Source: Clostridia bacterium (GTDB lineage Bacteria; Bacillota_A; Clostridia; Christensenellales; Aristaeellaceae). Taken from it: a stretch of 59,680 nt of DNA. The notes below the pieces were generated by a model, which saw only the letters and a program-made list of their open reading frames with translations, ran no database searches and was not told the origin of the DNA. Below are positions 1 to 8,974 of the stretch, piece after piece (positions within the stretch are counted from its first letter, which is position 1; the number at the start of each line of letters is the position of its first letter). The translations under genes and the position numbers were made by a program. The stretch is from NCBI GenBank assembly GCA_017938645.1, contig JAGBBE010000181.1, positions 1 to 59,680 on the forward strand, written 5' to 3'.

Positions 1-67
1 AGTCAACTCTATTGTACCATATCCAGTGAGGAGTTATTTCTTTTTTGCAACAAAAAATGCCGTATTT

Positions 68-109
68 ACACCTTCAGGGGCTCGAACCCTGGACACCCTG
101 ATTAAGAGT
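68..109 (-). other. 3' fragment of a tRNA-Lys (CUU) gene, probable integration scar
   Basis: Read on the minus strand, this stretch has an anticodon loop CTCTTAA (anticodon CTT, lysine), a short variable segment, a perfect T-arm (CAGGG, loop TTCGAGC, CCCTG; positions 75-91) and an acceptor-like AAGGTGT. The matching 5' acceptor strand, D-arm and 5' side of the anticodon stem are not recognisable at 110-170, so this is a fragment and not a working tRNA. Integrases that target tRNA genes leave such 3' fragments at one end of an element (known biology). That this is an attachment site is inference; the partner copy and integrase are not in the window. Confidence 0.6.
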
Positions 110-316
110 TACGGGCAAGCCAGCCATGAAAAGTTTCTACCTATTATAGCAATTTTGATCGACTCAAGACTGTGCACCAATCTGTGAATCAAGGAATCAC
201 GTCCCAGCAACCACTCTATGAATCTAAGTCATTCAAATCAATCATAAATCCCACATTCATATTCTATCACACCTTTTCAGAAAAGGCAACATAATACCAG
301 CCATGCAAATATGATC
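110..316. other. Intergenic stretch, nothing recognised
   Basis: This AT-rich stretch lies between the tRNA fragment and the first gene. I see no credible reading frame, tRNA or strong hairpin. Confidence 0.4.
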
Positions 317-883
317 TTAACCGTCTTGCCCAACGAGTTTTACGGAATTTCTATAGGCTTTCAGCGTACAGCAGCTTCTTGCATCGCTCGGGAAGCTGCC
401 TAAAACAACATCACATCCCAAGGTTTCTCTCAGCACATCGTGCATCACACGAGCATTTTCCTTCCCCATCTTGCAGCCGCACCTCATCGTCACATCAATA
501 TATACATACCGCCTATCATCAGAGATCGTTTTGCTCAACCGCCACTCGATGTCATGAACATGATCACTTTCTCTTCGAATTCCAAAGGCATCTGCAAATG
601 CATCCAGATCCTCAACTATGTACATCACGCTGTTGCTATACATATCCAGCGTCGATACCAGAATGCGCGTTTCGCCGGCGCTCGCTCTTTGATACGCGCC
701 ATAGCATGAATTCTCTTCTTTTCGCTCAATCGACCCGATCTTTGAATCTATGCAGGTAATAACCATGTCGTTGTGAACCTCATAATACGATAGCCCTCTC
801 AGATCATAGCGAAACCCTTTCGGTGTTGCATCAGGTTCGAAAAACACACTGATCCCTCCAATTCTTTTTTGAACATTGCCCAC
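317..883 (-). CDS. Hypothetical protein, 188 aa
   Basis: The reading frame starts at a GTG (883) and ends in TAA; the ribosome binding site is weak, so the start is uncertain. I do not recognise the family. It is a mixed alpha/beta sequence with no signal peptide or membrane segment. Three cysteines sit near residues 134-152 (CGC, then C near 152) and a CC pair near the C-terminus, which could bind metal or be coincidence. It stands alone between the tRNA scar and a toxin-antitoxin pair, so it may be cargo of the element that used that tRNA (inference). Confidence 0.5.
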   Translation of the reverse strand: MGNVQKRIGGISVFFEPDATPKGFRYDLRGLSYYEVHNDMVITCIDSKIGSIERKEENSCYGAYQRASAGETRILVSTLDMYSNSVMYIVEDLDAFADAFGIRRESDHVHDIEWRLSKTISDDRRYVYIDVTMRCGCKMGKENARVMHDVLRETLGCDVVLGSFPSDARSCCTLKAYRNSVKLVGQDG

Positions 884-1037
884 TCAAAAACAGCATAGCG
901 CATACAGATAGAATAATCCATAGTTCAAACAAAATCATATACAAAACCGTCCAAATCATAAGACTGACCTATATACAAAGAATCACGAAGATTCACACGC
1001 TTGCGCATGATTATCCACGCGACTCATCAGTTTTATT

Positions 1038-1346
1038 TCAAATCAGATTGACATAGTGCTGTCTGGCATCCACGACCGCATAGATCATGACCTGCTTTTT
1101 CTCCTCATCAACCTTGTAGAAAACAAGGTGACGCTGCACGATCAGCACTCGATATCCTTGCTTCTTCAGCGTGCTGTAACGGGGATGACTGCCGATGTAA
1201 GGCGTGGACGACAGCTTCTTGATCTCCGTTTCTAGCTTTTCCAGATAGTTCAGTGCAACATCCACGCTGCCTGAATCCTCCGCAATATACTGGATAATCG
1301 AATACAGCTGATCGCTCGCATTATCCGTTCGAAGAATCGTATACAT
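1038..1346 (-). CDS. ParE/RelE-family toxin
   Basis: This 102-residue protein has the compact ParE/RelE fold pattern: an N-terminal strand and two helices, a GSHPRY-type loop (residues 53-58), then strands with YRVLIV and LVFYKVD near the C-terminus. Relatives poison gyrase or cleave mRNA on ribosomes; which applies here cannot be told. It is the second gene of a two-gene operon: its ATG overlaps the TAA of the upstream antitoxin by one base (TAATG). That order and overlap are typical of translationally coupled toxin-antitoxin pairs. Confidence 0.85.
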   Translation of the reverse strand: MYTILRTDNASDQLYSIIQYIAEDSGSVDVALNYLEKLETEIKKLSSTPYIGSHPRYSTLKKQGYRVLIVQRHLVFYKVDEEKKQVMIYAVVDARQHYVNLI

Positions 1347-1621
1347 TATCCATTCTTCCTCGCCAGCAGAGATTTACGGATGTCAGCAAAGGTATCTTCA
1401 ATCGGAGCAACCCGACCAGCACGCACATCATCTTCTGCATCCGCCAGCGTCCGCAGCAGTTCCAGCTCAGCCTTCATCTGCTCATACTCGCTCATGCCCA
1501 TCAAGACGGTATCTCCCCTGCCGTTTACCGTAATATAGACCGGCTGACGGTTTTCGCGGCAAATTTTGGAAATCTCGCTGTAATGGTTTCGAAGATCAGC
1601 TGAAGGACGAATCATCTCCAT
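1346..1621 (-). CDS. Phd/YefM-family antitoxin
   Basis: This 91-residue protein begins with a Phd/YefM DNA-binding domain: residues 1-55 read roughly as IRPSADLRNHY, EISKICRENRQPVYITVNGRGDTVLM and SEYEQMKAE, split here for length. The acidic, likely disordered C-terminus would wrap the ParE toxin encoded next. Family members repress their own promoter together with the toxin. A second, independent pair of the same type lies inside the prophage at 50,172-50,736. Confidence 0.85.
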   Translation of the reverse strand: MEMIRPSADLRNHYSEISKICRENRQPVYITVNGRGDTVLMGMSEYEQMKAELELLRTLADAEDDVRAGRVAPIEDTFADIRKSLLARKNG

Positions 1622-1755
1622 ACCAACACCTCCGTTTCTATCATAGTCAAATTATATCATTCTAATACCATGCAGTCAATACTTTCTTCTTTGCTGGCTG
1701 AGATAGAAGTGGAAAATGCGCATTTAGTTCTAATCGCATACAATTAAACAGATTT

Positions 1756-1785
1756 ACAGCCCGGAACACAAAAGCCCCGGGCTGT
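1756..1785 (-). terminator. Possible terminator hairpin after the YgjV-like gene
   Basis: ACAGCCCGG (1756-1764) pairs perfectly with CCGGGCTGT (1777-1785) across a 12-base loop. On the minus strand it is followed by AAATCTGTTTAATT, a weak U-rich tail. It lies 113 bases past the stop of the gene ending at 1898. The function is inferred. Confidence 0.4.
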
Positions 1786-1897
1786 CTCAACAATAACCAG
1801 CGCAAGCACAGAAGCTGTTACAGAATTGTTCGTTTTTCGTGCAGTCTGCTATTTCTCCTCATCGCTCAAACAGTCGCCTGACAGGCGCAGTGCTTTG

Positions 1898-2395
1898 TCA
1901 TTTTTCAACCTCCGCGCGGCGATAGCGCAGCACATTCACCAGCGAGGCTGCGGCCACGATCACATCCGTGGCGAACATGGGATAGGAGCCGATGGCCAGA
2001 TCATACACCGCCCAGAGTGCCACATTCACCGCCAGCGCAAGGCGCATCTGCTGAGCATCCCGGCAGATATACATGCAGATAGAATACTGCAGGCTGGCAA
2101 TCACCGGAAGGAGTCCCAGCCAGCCGCGGTTGTTCACCGCAATTCCTGCGACGACGATCAGAATCGCCAGCACAACGGTGTTGGTCTTATTCAGCTTGCC
2201 CTTCGCGCCCAGCAGGTTGCGCACCAGGCAGACCAGGTTCGTGGCCATGCCGGAATAGCCCTTCAGAAACAGGTTTGCCAGGATAACGAAGGCGGTGTTG
2301 GCCACCTGCCATTTGAGTATATTCTCCTTGCGCCGCCCGAAGGTGCTGTAGCACAGGCAGCAGGCAGACAGAAATGAAAATATCTGGCCGATCAT
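1898..2395 (-). CDS. YgjV-family inner membrane protein
   Basis: This 165-residue protein has five to six membrane segments with short loops, matching the length and spacing of the YgjV family. The N-terminus has the MIGQIFSFLS type start, followed by a loop with FGRRKENILKWQ (about residues 19-30), and a NLVCLVRNLLGAKG region where relatives have a conserved RN pair. The biochemical role of the family is not established. It appears monocistronic. Confidence 0.75.
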   Translation of the reverse strand: MIGQIFSFLSACCLCYSTFGRRKENILKWQVANTAFVILANLFLKGYSGMATNLVCLVRNLLGAKGKLNKTNTVVLAILIVVAGIAVNNRGWLGLLPVIASLQYSICMYICRDAQQMRLALAVNVALWAVYDLAIGSYPMFATDVIVAAASLVNVLRYRRAEVEK

Positions 2396-2654
2396 GAAAA
2401 TGCATACCCCTTCTCATTGCACAGCTTTGTGACAAGTATACCCGATAACGCGGAGCATGTAAAGAACCATCAGAACCGATATGCCAAAATTGTCTTACCC
2501 GCCTGTGCGTGACGCCCTTGCAAATGAGCGCCACGAGGCGGGTAAGTAAGTATATATTCAAAAGAGCTTCCTCTTGTGATTTACAGGATAGCGGCAAATT
2601 ATATACTCAGCATGAACAGAGTGAAAACGTATTTTGCTCACTCAGGTAATTTTT
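2396..2654. other. Intergenic stretch holding a long palindrome
   Basis: No gene is supported here. CTTACCCGCCT (2494-2504) pairs with AGGCGGGTAAG (2536-2546) over 11 perfect base pairs, and the interior continues pairing with one mismatch (CGTGACGC against GCGCCACG). The full 53-base palindrome has a small central loop near TTGCAAATGA. It lacks a clear U-tract on either side. Confidence 0.5.
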
Positions 2655-3068
2655 TCAGCATCCGGATCGTCCTGCACACATCATCTGCATGATTCTGTCT
2701 GAAATCTCCTTTTGGGGCATCGCGATGGCCTGCGAAAGCTCAGACAGACGCAGGCCGGACTTATATCTCAGCATCAAAAGAAGCCTGTCCTGCGGCGAAA
2801 AGCCCTTGAGTTTTCCCGCAGAGCCAACTGCCGCCGGCGGATAGAAAAGCAGCTTTTCAAGACAAAGACGGTAAAGCTCCCCGCTCAATGCGATCTTGAT
2901 CTCCCGCAGTTCCTTCATGCGCTCACAGAGATGCACGCCGCGCACGCAGACCTTCTCCACCAGTTCCGAGGCAATGCCGGCATCGCCGATGGTCAGATAC
3001 GCTACTTTATACAGATCTTCAAAACATTCCTCGCAAAGCCTGATGTAGGAGCCCATGAATTCATTCAC
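2655..3068 (-). CDS. Short sigma-70-like protein (ECF type, degenerate)
   Basis: This 137-residue protein resembles a reduced ECF sigma factor. The N-terminal half (EECFEDLYKVAYLTIGD, residues about 13-29) looks like region 2. The C-terminal half (RLLLMLRYKSGLRLSELSQA, then IAMPQKEIS) looks like the region 4 helix-turn-helix. It is shorter than a typical ECF sigma (about 170-190 residues), with a weak region 2.3-2.4. It follows a sigma/anti-sigma pair on the same strand after a gap of 31 bases, so all three are probably one operon. It may act as a partner subunit or regulator; this is inference. Confidence 0.55.
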   Translation of the reverse strand: MNEFMGSYIRLCEECFEDLYKVAYLTIGDAGIASELVEKVCVRGVHLCERMKELREIKIALSGELYRLCLEKLLFYPPAAVGSAGKLKGFSPQDRLLLMLRYKSGLRLSELSQAIAMPQKEISDRIMQMMCAGRSGC

Positions 3069-3099
3069 CCCATCAATTCTCGATGTTTCTGAATCGGAA

Positions 3100-3840
3100 T
3101 TACCTGATCAAAGTGACGCTGTCCGCGATCATGATCGCTTCTTCCTTTGTACCTTCCAGATCAACGATGAAATAACGATTTCCCGTTGCCCAGGTGACAA
3201 ACACCCAATTTCCCTTGACTGAAACCAATGCATGCTTGCCGCTGAGATCAATATAGCTCATTTCAGCGTCTTCAGTATCCATGTTGACCGTTGTATCCTG
3301 CGTGAACTCGGAAAAACAAAGCATTGCGCCCGAAGGATCCTCATACTCCACCTCATTGGCAGATCGCCCCACCATTTTGAAGCGTTCAGGAATATATGCC
3401 GGATAGAAAAGTCCATCCCATTCCGTTGGAATCTCGATCACCTGTCCGCCGTCCTCAAAACTCAATGACGTGTACTGATCCTCGATATGCATAATGAACC
3501 TGAGAACTTTCACACGCACCGCAGGCACCGTGGCCACCGCTGCAGACAGGCCAATGTAGAAAACCAGCAGCATGGCCGCTGCGATTTTCGCAACTCTGGG
3601 CAGTCCGCGCCTTATAAAGCGCCTTCCCCTGTTTCTGCGCAGCTTTTGACGCACGAGTTTCCGAACCCTCCGGTCCCCCTGCGCAATCAGCGCTGAACCC
3701 TCGGGATCAGCTTCCTCTTCGCGCATTATGTCGTCGATTTTATCCTCGAACGCCTCCTGAAAGACCAGACGCAGCTTCAGCGCAGTCAATTCCTCACGAA
3801 GTTCATCCGACGTTTTCACTGCTTCAGGCTTTTGAACCAC
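3100..3840 (-). CDS. Membrane anti-sigma factor with DUF4367-like extracellular domain
   Basis: The cytoplasmic N-terminus (about residues 1-85) is charged and contains the run LVRQKLRRNRGRR. A single membrane segment follows at roughly 90-112 (IAAAMLLVFYIGLSAAVATV). The outer domain (115-246) resembles DUF4367, with aromatic strands such as WDGLFYPAYIPERFKM. Such proteins hold an ECF sigma factor inactive until an envelope signal arrives. Its start overlaps the end of the sigma gene by 17 bases, which fits co-regulation. The partner assignment rests on this gene order. Confidence 0.75.
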   Translation of the reverse strand: MVQKPEAVKTSDELREELTALKLRLVFQEAFEDKIDDIMREEEADPEGSALIAQGDRRVRKLVRQKLRRNRGRRFIRRGLPRVAKIAAAMLLVFYIGLSAAVATVPAVRVKVLRFIMHIEDQYTSLSFEDGGQVIEIPTEWDGLFYPAYIPERFKMVGRSANEVEYEDPSGAMLCFSEFTQDTTVNMDTEDAEMSYIDLSGKHALVSVKGNWVFVTWATGNRYFIVDLEGTKEEAIMIADSVTLIR

Positions 3841-4402
3841 TGCATTCCACCTCCTTCAACGCTTCCTTCAGGCTTCTGCGCGCTTTGGTCAGATAGGAGC
3901 GTACGCTGTTGGGCTTGATCTCCATTCTCTGGGCAATCTCTGCGTCCTGAAGCAGATCAAAATACTTCATCTGCAGGACCTTCCGCTCCTTTTCATGAAT
4001 CATCCCCAGGGCTCTTCGCAATTTCTCGCTTTCTGCCTGTCGAATCAGCGCGTCATCGATCTCCTCCGTTTCCACCGCGGAAGCCAGCACGTCATCCTTA
4101 TCCGTCGAAAACCCGTACCGGCTGCGGCGGTTGCGCTTGCGGACGTAGTCGATGGATGCGTTTCTGACAGTAGAGACGATATAAGGACGCAGTTTGCAAC
4201 TATTTATTTTTCGAAGGGTATCAATATTTTCGATCAGGGATACGCAGGCCTCGGCAACCATATCCTCAGCTGCATGCGGGCTGTCCACGATCCCGCGGGC
4301 AACCTTGAACATCAGATACCTGTGATCCAGATACAATTTTTCCATAAACGCCCGGTCATCGTCGTTCTCAATTGCCGCTATGACCGCTGGAAACAGAATC
4401 AT
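3824..4402 (-). CDS. ECF RNA polymerase sigma factor
   Basis: This 192-residue protein has normal ECF sigma length. Region 2 includes YLMFKVARGIV and AAEDMVAEACVSLIEN (about 27-58), then a DNA-contacting segment YIVSTVRNASIDYVRKRNRR (about 75-95). Region 4 has KERKVLQMKYFDLLQDAEIA and KPNSVRSYLTKARRSLK, a helix-turn-helix for the -35 element. It is the first gene of the operon with the overlapping anti-sigma gene, and probably controls its own promoter. Targets cannot be read from the window; the divergent operon starting at 4,649 is a candidate. Confidence 0.85.
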   Translation of the reverse strand: MILFPAVIAAIENDDDRAFMEKLYLDHRYLMFKVARGIVDSPHAAEDMVAEACVSLIENIDTLRKINSCKLRPYIVSTVRNASIDYVRKRNRRSRYGFSTDKDDVLASAVETEEIDDALIRQAESEKLRRALGMIHEKERKVLQMKYFDLLQDAEIAQRMEIKPNSVRSYLTKARRSLKEALKEVECSGSKA

Positions 4403-4648
4403 ATTTTCACCTCAAATCTTCTTCACGCGAGTATAAGTTCCTTATTCTACCATCAAGCGTCATATATAGCAACTGTTTTAACTATAATCACGATTTTTAT
4501 TTGCATTTGCCGTTCACGTTCGTCTTATTTTTTGTAGGAATGCCTTACTGAGCGATCCTGGCTAAATTGGCAAATGCCGGAACAATATGATCTGTATTGG
4601 CGTCCAATTAGATGTTTACGCATTTGCGACAGAATGGAGGGAAACACC

Positions 4649-7129
4649 TTGCGCTATCTTCTCAAACGAATCGGATTTTTTCTGCTGATTGCAGCATTGC
4701 TGGCCACGCCATGCCTTGCGGAAAGCATGCACCGGCAGATTGACAATCCAAATCTGACCCTTGAGGTGACCGTCGGCTATGACGGCCTCATGACCTACGG
4801 CAAAACCATGCCCGTCTGCGTGCGCATTGAAAACAGCGGCGCGGATCTGAACGGCACAGTTGCCATAAACGCCTATAATTCCATTGTGGATTATAACCGC
4901 TATGAGGTTTCCCTGACCCTAGCACAGGGTGCGGCGAAGGAGATCGTCATTCCCATCCTCGTTGGCAGCCAGCAAAAGACATTCACGGTCGAAGTGCTGC
5001 AGGAGGACGAGATCATCTGCGCGGTCAACGCCGTGCCGGAGCAGCTGGTCAATCCCAGCGCCATGCTGATCGGTGTGCTCTCTCCTGATCCAAAATCCCT
5101 TTCTTACATGGACATTTCCATGGAAACGGACGATCTTCTGCGCAGCGAATACAGCCAGATCATTCCACTGACGCAGACCAGCTTCCCCGGCGACGCAAGC
5201 CTTCTCAACTCCTTCGGCATGCTGGTTGTGGACGGCTATGATGCGTCCGTACTCTCTGATGAGCAGATGAAGGCGCTGCAGGCCTGGATTTCCTCCGGGC
5301 ATATTCTGATCGTTGGCGGCGGCGCGCAGGCGGGCGTCACCTACCCTGCCTTCAGCGAATGGACGGGCATCCTTCCCGGACAGGTTTCCCAAAGTCCGGA
5401 TATCACACCCGCGCTGCTTACCTGGCTCGGCGTCAACGATGCTGTACTCGGGGAGGAACTGCTGTTGAACACGGCTTCAGGCGGCAATGCGCTGATTTCG
5501 GACGGCGAAACGCCGCTGATCTGGAAAACCACGCTTGGCAGCGGCGTCATCTACACCACGGCATTTGAGCTTGGCGCAAAGCCCATCTCTATCTGGCCGA
5601 TGATGCATACCTTCTGGCAGCGCCTTCTGCTGAAGGACTGCTATGAGCTCTATCAGAACGGCTATTCAGGCCGCAGCTATACCTACAGCAGCATGCCCTA
5701 TATGTCCACTCAGATTCCCATGGAAAACGATTTTGGTGTTGGTCGCACGCTGGCCATTGCGGCAGGATTTCTCGTGGTTATGAGCATCGCGGTATATATT
5801 ATCCTGAGAAAAAAGGACAGACGGCAATACCTGTGGTTTGCGCTGCCTGTGATTTCCATCCTTTGCGCAGCGATCATTTGCTTCGTCGCTGCCGGCAGCG
5901 ACAGCAACCGTCCTACCGCGCTTTCCATTTCCACATTAAAGCAGGATGTTGACGGCACGCAGGACTTTGAAAGCTTTACCTCCGTTGCGATTCCTTCCAG
6001 AGGCAAGCATCTGATCACCGTCAAAGAGGGTACGCTGCGTCCGGAAGCCGGCGATTATTACGGCTACTATTACGATGATGTAGAGCATCTGCCCGCCGAG
6101 CCCACGCAGCTGAACTACCGCTATCTCTCCGGCGAACACAACGGCGTCGGCCTGGATTTCACTTCCCCGTGGCGTGCGCAGACCTTCACCGTCGAGGATA
6201 CTGCCTTCTCTGCCGGAAAGCTGGACGCAGTTCTCTGGCGTGAGGAGGACGGCCTTCACGGCTACATCGTCAACAACACCGGTCTGGACCTCAGCGAGGG
6301 CGCGGTGCTCTGTCAAATGGGCTATTGCTCTGTGCCAGCCCTGCGGGATGGCGAGCGCTTCGACTTGGCCCTGCGCAGCGCTGTCTTCGCCGATCCGAAG
6401 AAGCCTGTTTTCGAGGACGGCTGCATCTATGAATCCCTTGCGTCCGGCTACTTTGACGCTTACAGCATGGCGCGCACCTACTTTCTCAAAACCAGCAGCT
6501 ACGATGAAGATATCAACGTTGATGCGGAAACCGATATCCGTATGCGCATCATGCCGGAGCTGATTACATCGGATTACCGGGACAGTTCCTACCCCACCAC
6601 CCACTTTTACTACGTGGCCTTCACGGATGACCTGCCCGTGCCGTCGCTTTCACTGGACGGAGCTCCCATCGCGCGCAGCTTTAGCCGCGGCGCGGTTCAG
6701 GCGGACATGCAGCTTCTGAGCGTGGGCAACACGGGCATCGTCTATCACACGCCCGGCATAGATCCCGCGGTGCGCTGCCAGGTTGGCGACGACTATAAGC
6801 CCTACCTGAACGAAGCGCGCGTATCTGCCGCAAACGAGTATCACCGCCTGTCTGAGTCTCCTGCATTCATGTTCGATCTCTCGGATGCAAAAGCTGCTAC
6901 GCTCACGCGGCTGATCATCTACAACGAAATCCAGAATCGGTATGTCAATCTTTTCCTCTATGACGGCGAAAGCTGGGTGCAGCAGCCCCTTGGAGAGGAA
7001 ATTCAGAATCCTGAGGACTATATCGATGAAAACGGCAGGCTGTACGTTCAGCTCTGCCCGGCGAGCGGATCGGACGAGTATATCGAAATCAATACGCCCA
7101 CGCTCCTGCTGGAAGGGAGGGTTCAATAA
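4649..7129 (+). CDS. Exported membrane-anchored protein preceding an ABC transporter
   Basis: I place the start at TTG 4649, seven bases after GGAGGG; an in-frame ATG lies at 4634. The 826-residue product begins with a signal peptide (RIGGFF-like core, cleavage near ATPCLA). A beta-rich region follows, and then a segment with LVVDGYDASVLSDEQMKALQ and SSGHILIVGGG resembling GATase-like or DUF4350-type folds. Two membrane helices near 370-430 flank a KKDRRQ loop. The C-terminal half is extracellular beta structure. The stop overlaps the ABC ATPase start (TAATG), so it is translationally coupled and may be a partner of the transporter. Exact function unknown. Confidence 0.7.
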   Translation: MRYLLKRIGFFLLIAALLATPCLAESMHRQIDNPNLTLEVTVGYDGLMTYGKTMPVCVRIENSGADLNGTVAINAYNSIVDYNRYEVSLTLAQGAAKEIVIPILVGSQQKTFTVEVLQEDEIICAVNAVPEQLVNPSAMLIGVLSPDPKSLSYMDISMETDDLLRSEYSQIIPLTQTSFPGDASLLNSFGMLVVDGYDASVLSDEQMKALQAWISSGHILIVGGGAQAGVTYPAFSEWTGILPGQVSQSPDITPALLTWLGVNDAVLGEELLLNTASGGNALISDGETPLIWKTTLGSGVIYTTAFELGAKPISIWPMMHTFWQRLLLKDCYELYQNGYSGRSYTYSSMPYMSTQIPMENDFGVGRTLAIAAGFLVVMSIAVYIILRKKDRRQYLWFALPVISILCAAIICFVAAGSDSNRPTALSISTLKQDVDGTQDFESFTSVAIPSRGKHLITVKEGTLRPEAGDYYGYYYDDVEHLPAEPTQLNYRYLSGEHNGVGLDFTSPWRAQTFTVEDTAFSAGKLDAVLWREEDGLHGYIVNNTGLDLSEGAVLCQMGYCSVPALRDGERFDLALRSAVFADPKKPVFEDGCIYESLASGYFDAYSMARTYFLKTSSYDEDINVDAETDIRMRIMPELITSDYRDSSYPTTHFYYVAFTDDLPVPSLSLDGAPIARSFSRGAVQADMQLLSVGNTGIVYHTPGIDPAVRCQVGDDYKPYLNEARVSAANEYHRLSESPAFMFDLSDAKAATLTRLIIYNEIQNRYVNLFLYDGESWVQQPLGEEIQNPEDYIDENGRLYVQLCPASGSDEYIEINTPTLLLEGRVQ

Positions 7130-8067
7130 TGCTGAAAATTGAAGGACTGACCCGTTATTACGGCAGCTTCCTCGCGCTGGATCATCTGGATCTAACCATC
7201 GGCGACGGCGAGCTGCACGGCTTCGTGGGGCCCAACGGCGCAGGCAAGACCACCACCATGCGTATACTCGCAACGCTGCTGCCCGCCTCCTCGGGCACGG
7301 CGAGCATCGACGGCGCGGTGATCGGAAAGGACAACCGCAAGGCCCGCTCCCTGGTGGGCTACATGCCGGATTTCTTCGGCGTTTACGACAACCTGAAGTC
7401 CTGGGAATACCTTGATTTCTATGCTCGCTGTTACGGCGTGCGAAAAAGGGAGCGGCTGCGCATGATCGAGCAGCTGCTGGAGCTCGTGGGTCTGACCGAC
7501 AAGCGCGAGGCCTATGTCAACTCCCTCTCCCGCGGCATGAAGCAGCGGCTGTGTCTGGCGCACGCGCTGATTCACGATCCCCGGCTGCTGATCCTGGACG
7601 AGCCCGCCTCGGGCATGGACCCCCGCGCCCGCGCGGAGATGAAGGGGATTCTGCGCTCGCTGAAGGACATGGGCAAGACGGTGCTGGTCTCCTCCCACAT
7701 CCTCCCCGAGCTTTCAGAGATGTGCGACAGTCTGACCATTCTGGATCACGGCAAGCTGGTGTTCACCGGCTCCGTCGAGGCGCTCGCCCAGAAGATGAAC
7801 GGCGACGCGCCACTGGACATCCGCTTCATTCCCGGCTGCGGCGACGCGCCCATCGACCGCGCGGTGACGCTCCTCAAGGAAAATCCCCTCGTTACCGGCA
7901 TCACCCAGGAGGAACCGTATCTGCTCCGGGTCCGCCTGCACGGCGAGGAGGATACCTGCTCAGCCGTGCTGCGAACGCTCATCATGGACGGTCTGCCCAT
8001 CGCGGACTTCCACCGCGCGCCCATGAATCTTGAAAAGGTCTTTATGGAGGTGACTCAGCATGCTTAA
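7129..8067 (+). CDS. ABC transporter ATP-binding protein
   Basis: This 312-residue ATPase has Walker A GPNGAGKTTT (about 36-45), the signature LSRGMKQRLCLAH (about 130-143) and Walker B LLILDEPASGMDP (about 151-163). A switch histidine sits in SSHILPELSEM. The C-terminal 80 residues form the extra domain common in CcmA/NatA-type exporters. It pairs with the permease encoded next, whose start overlaps this stop by eight bases. Together they form an ABC-2 type exporter; the substrate is unknown. Confidence 0.9.
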   Translation: MLKIEGLTRYYGSFLALDHLDLTIGDGELHGFVGPNGAGKTTTMRILATLLPASSGTASIDGAVIGKDNRKARSLVGYMPDFFGVYDNLKSWEYLDFYARCYGVRKRERLRMIEQLLELVGLTDKREAYVNSLSRGMKQRLCLAHALIHDPRLLILDEPASGMDPRARAEMKGILRSLKDMGKTVLVSSHILPELSEMCDSLTILDHGKLVFTGSVEALAQKMNGDAPLDIRFIPGCGDAPIDRAVTLLKENPLVTGITQEEPYLLRVRLHGEEDTCSAVLRTLIMDGLPIADFHRAPMNLEKVFMEVTQHA

Positions 8068-8974
8068 TCCCATCCTTGCATCCTCCGCGCTTCGCCGCAT
8101 GCGCAGCACGCGCACGATGATCATCATCGGTACATACGTCGCCGTGCTGCTCCTGCTGGCCTGCCTGTGCATGAGCTCGCTACTGCTGAGCGACACCATC
8201 AATATAAACAGCATTTCTCAGGGTATAGACGCCTATCTTGTGCTTCTCCTTGCGCAGTTTGCGCTGATCGTACTGGTCGCGCCCGCCATGACCGCCAGCT
8301 CGATCGCCGGTGAGCGCGAGCGCCAGACCCTTGAGCTGCTGCTGGTGACCAACACCGGCTCCATGCGCATCGTGTTCGGCAAGCTGATGGAGAGCTTCGC
8401 CTTCCTCGCGCTGCTGATCGTATCCGGGCTTCCGGTGATGTGCCTTGCGATGGTTCCCGGCGGCGTGACGCTGTTCCAGATCCTTTCGGGCATGCTCTTT
8501 CTGCTGTGCTGCGCCTTTGCGGCGGCGAGCGTCGGCGTGCTGTGCTCCTCGTTTATGAAGAACACCGTGGGCGCGACGATCATCAGCTATATCATCATCC
8601 TGTTCATCGGCGTGACCACGCTTCTGCCGCTGGTGTACGGCATCGGAAGCAGCATCACCGATGTTCTCTATGACGACGCAGCCTATGCCGCCATGACGCA
8701 GTTCGATGCGGTGAAGATGATCCCCCAGCCGCTGCTTATCAATCCGGGTGTGGGACTGATTTCGCTGATCGAAAGCCAGACCGGCTCGCTGCAGACTGCC
8801 TATGCCAGCATGCGCGGTCGGCTCTACTGCATGTTCATGATGCTCAAAAAAATCGGCTATGAAATTGTTCCCTTTCTGAACATGGCCTTCATGACCGCCG
8901 CCGCGCTGGTTCTTGACTGCATCGCGTCCATGCTGGTCAGACCCCGCCGCGTGCGCGTCAGGAGAAAGGCATGA
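8060..8974 (+). CDS. ABC-2 type transporter permease
   Basis: This 304-residue protein has about six membrane helices. The first is near 20-42 (IIIGTYVAVLLLLACLCM). A region GERERQTLELLLVTNTGSM (about 82-100) is the conserved amphipathic coupling segment of ABC-2 permeases. It partners the upstream ATPase, and its ATGA overlap with the next gene keeps the operon coupled. Confidence 0.85.
   Translation: MLNPILASSALRRMRSTRTMIIIGTYVAVLLLLACLCMSSLLLSDTININSISQGIDAYLVLLLAQFALIVLVAPAMTASSIAGERERQTLELLLVTNTGSMRIVFGKLMESFAFLALLIVSGLPVMCLAMVPGGVTLFQILSGMLFLLCCAFAAASVGVLCSSFMKNTVGATIISYIIILFIGVTTLLPLVYGIGSSITDVLYDDAAYAAMTQFDAVKMIPQPLLINPGVGLISLIESQTGSLQTAYASMRGRLYCMFMMLKKIGYEIVPFLNMAFMTAAALVLDCIASMLVRPRRVRVRRKA

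Noticed and set aside
68..109. Functional tRNA or TAG suppressor tRNA
   Set aside because: The anticodon reads CTT and the 5' half is missing.
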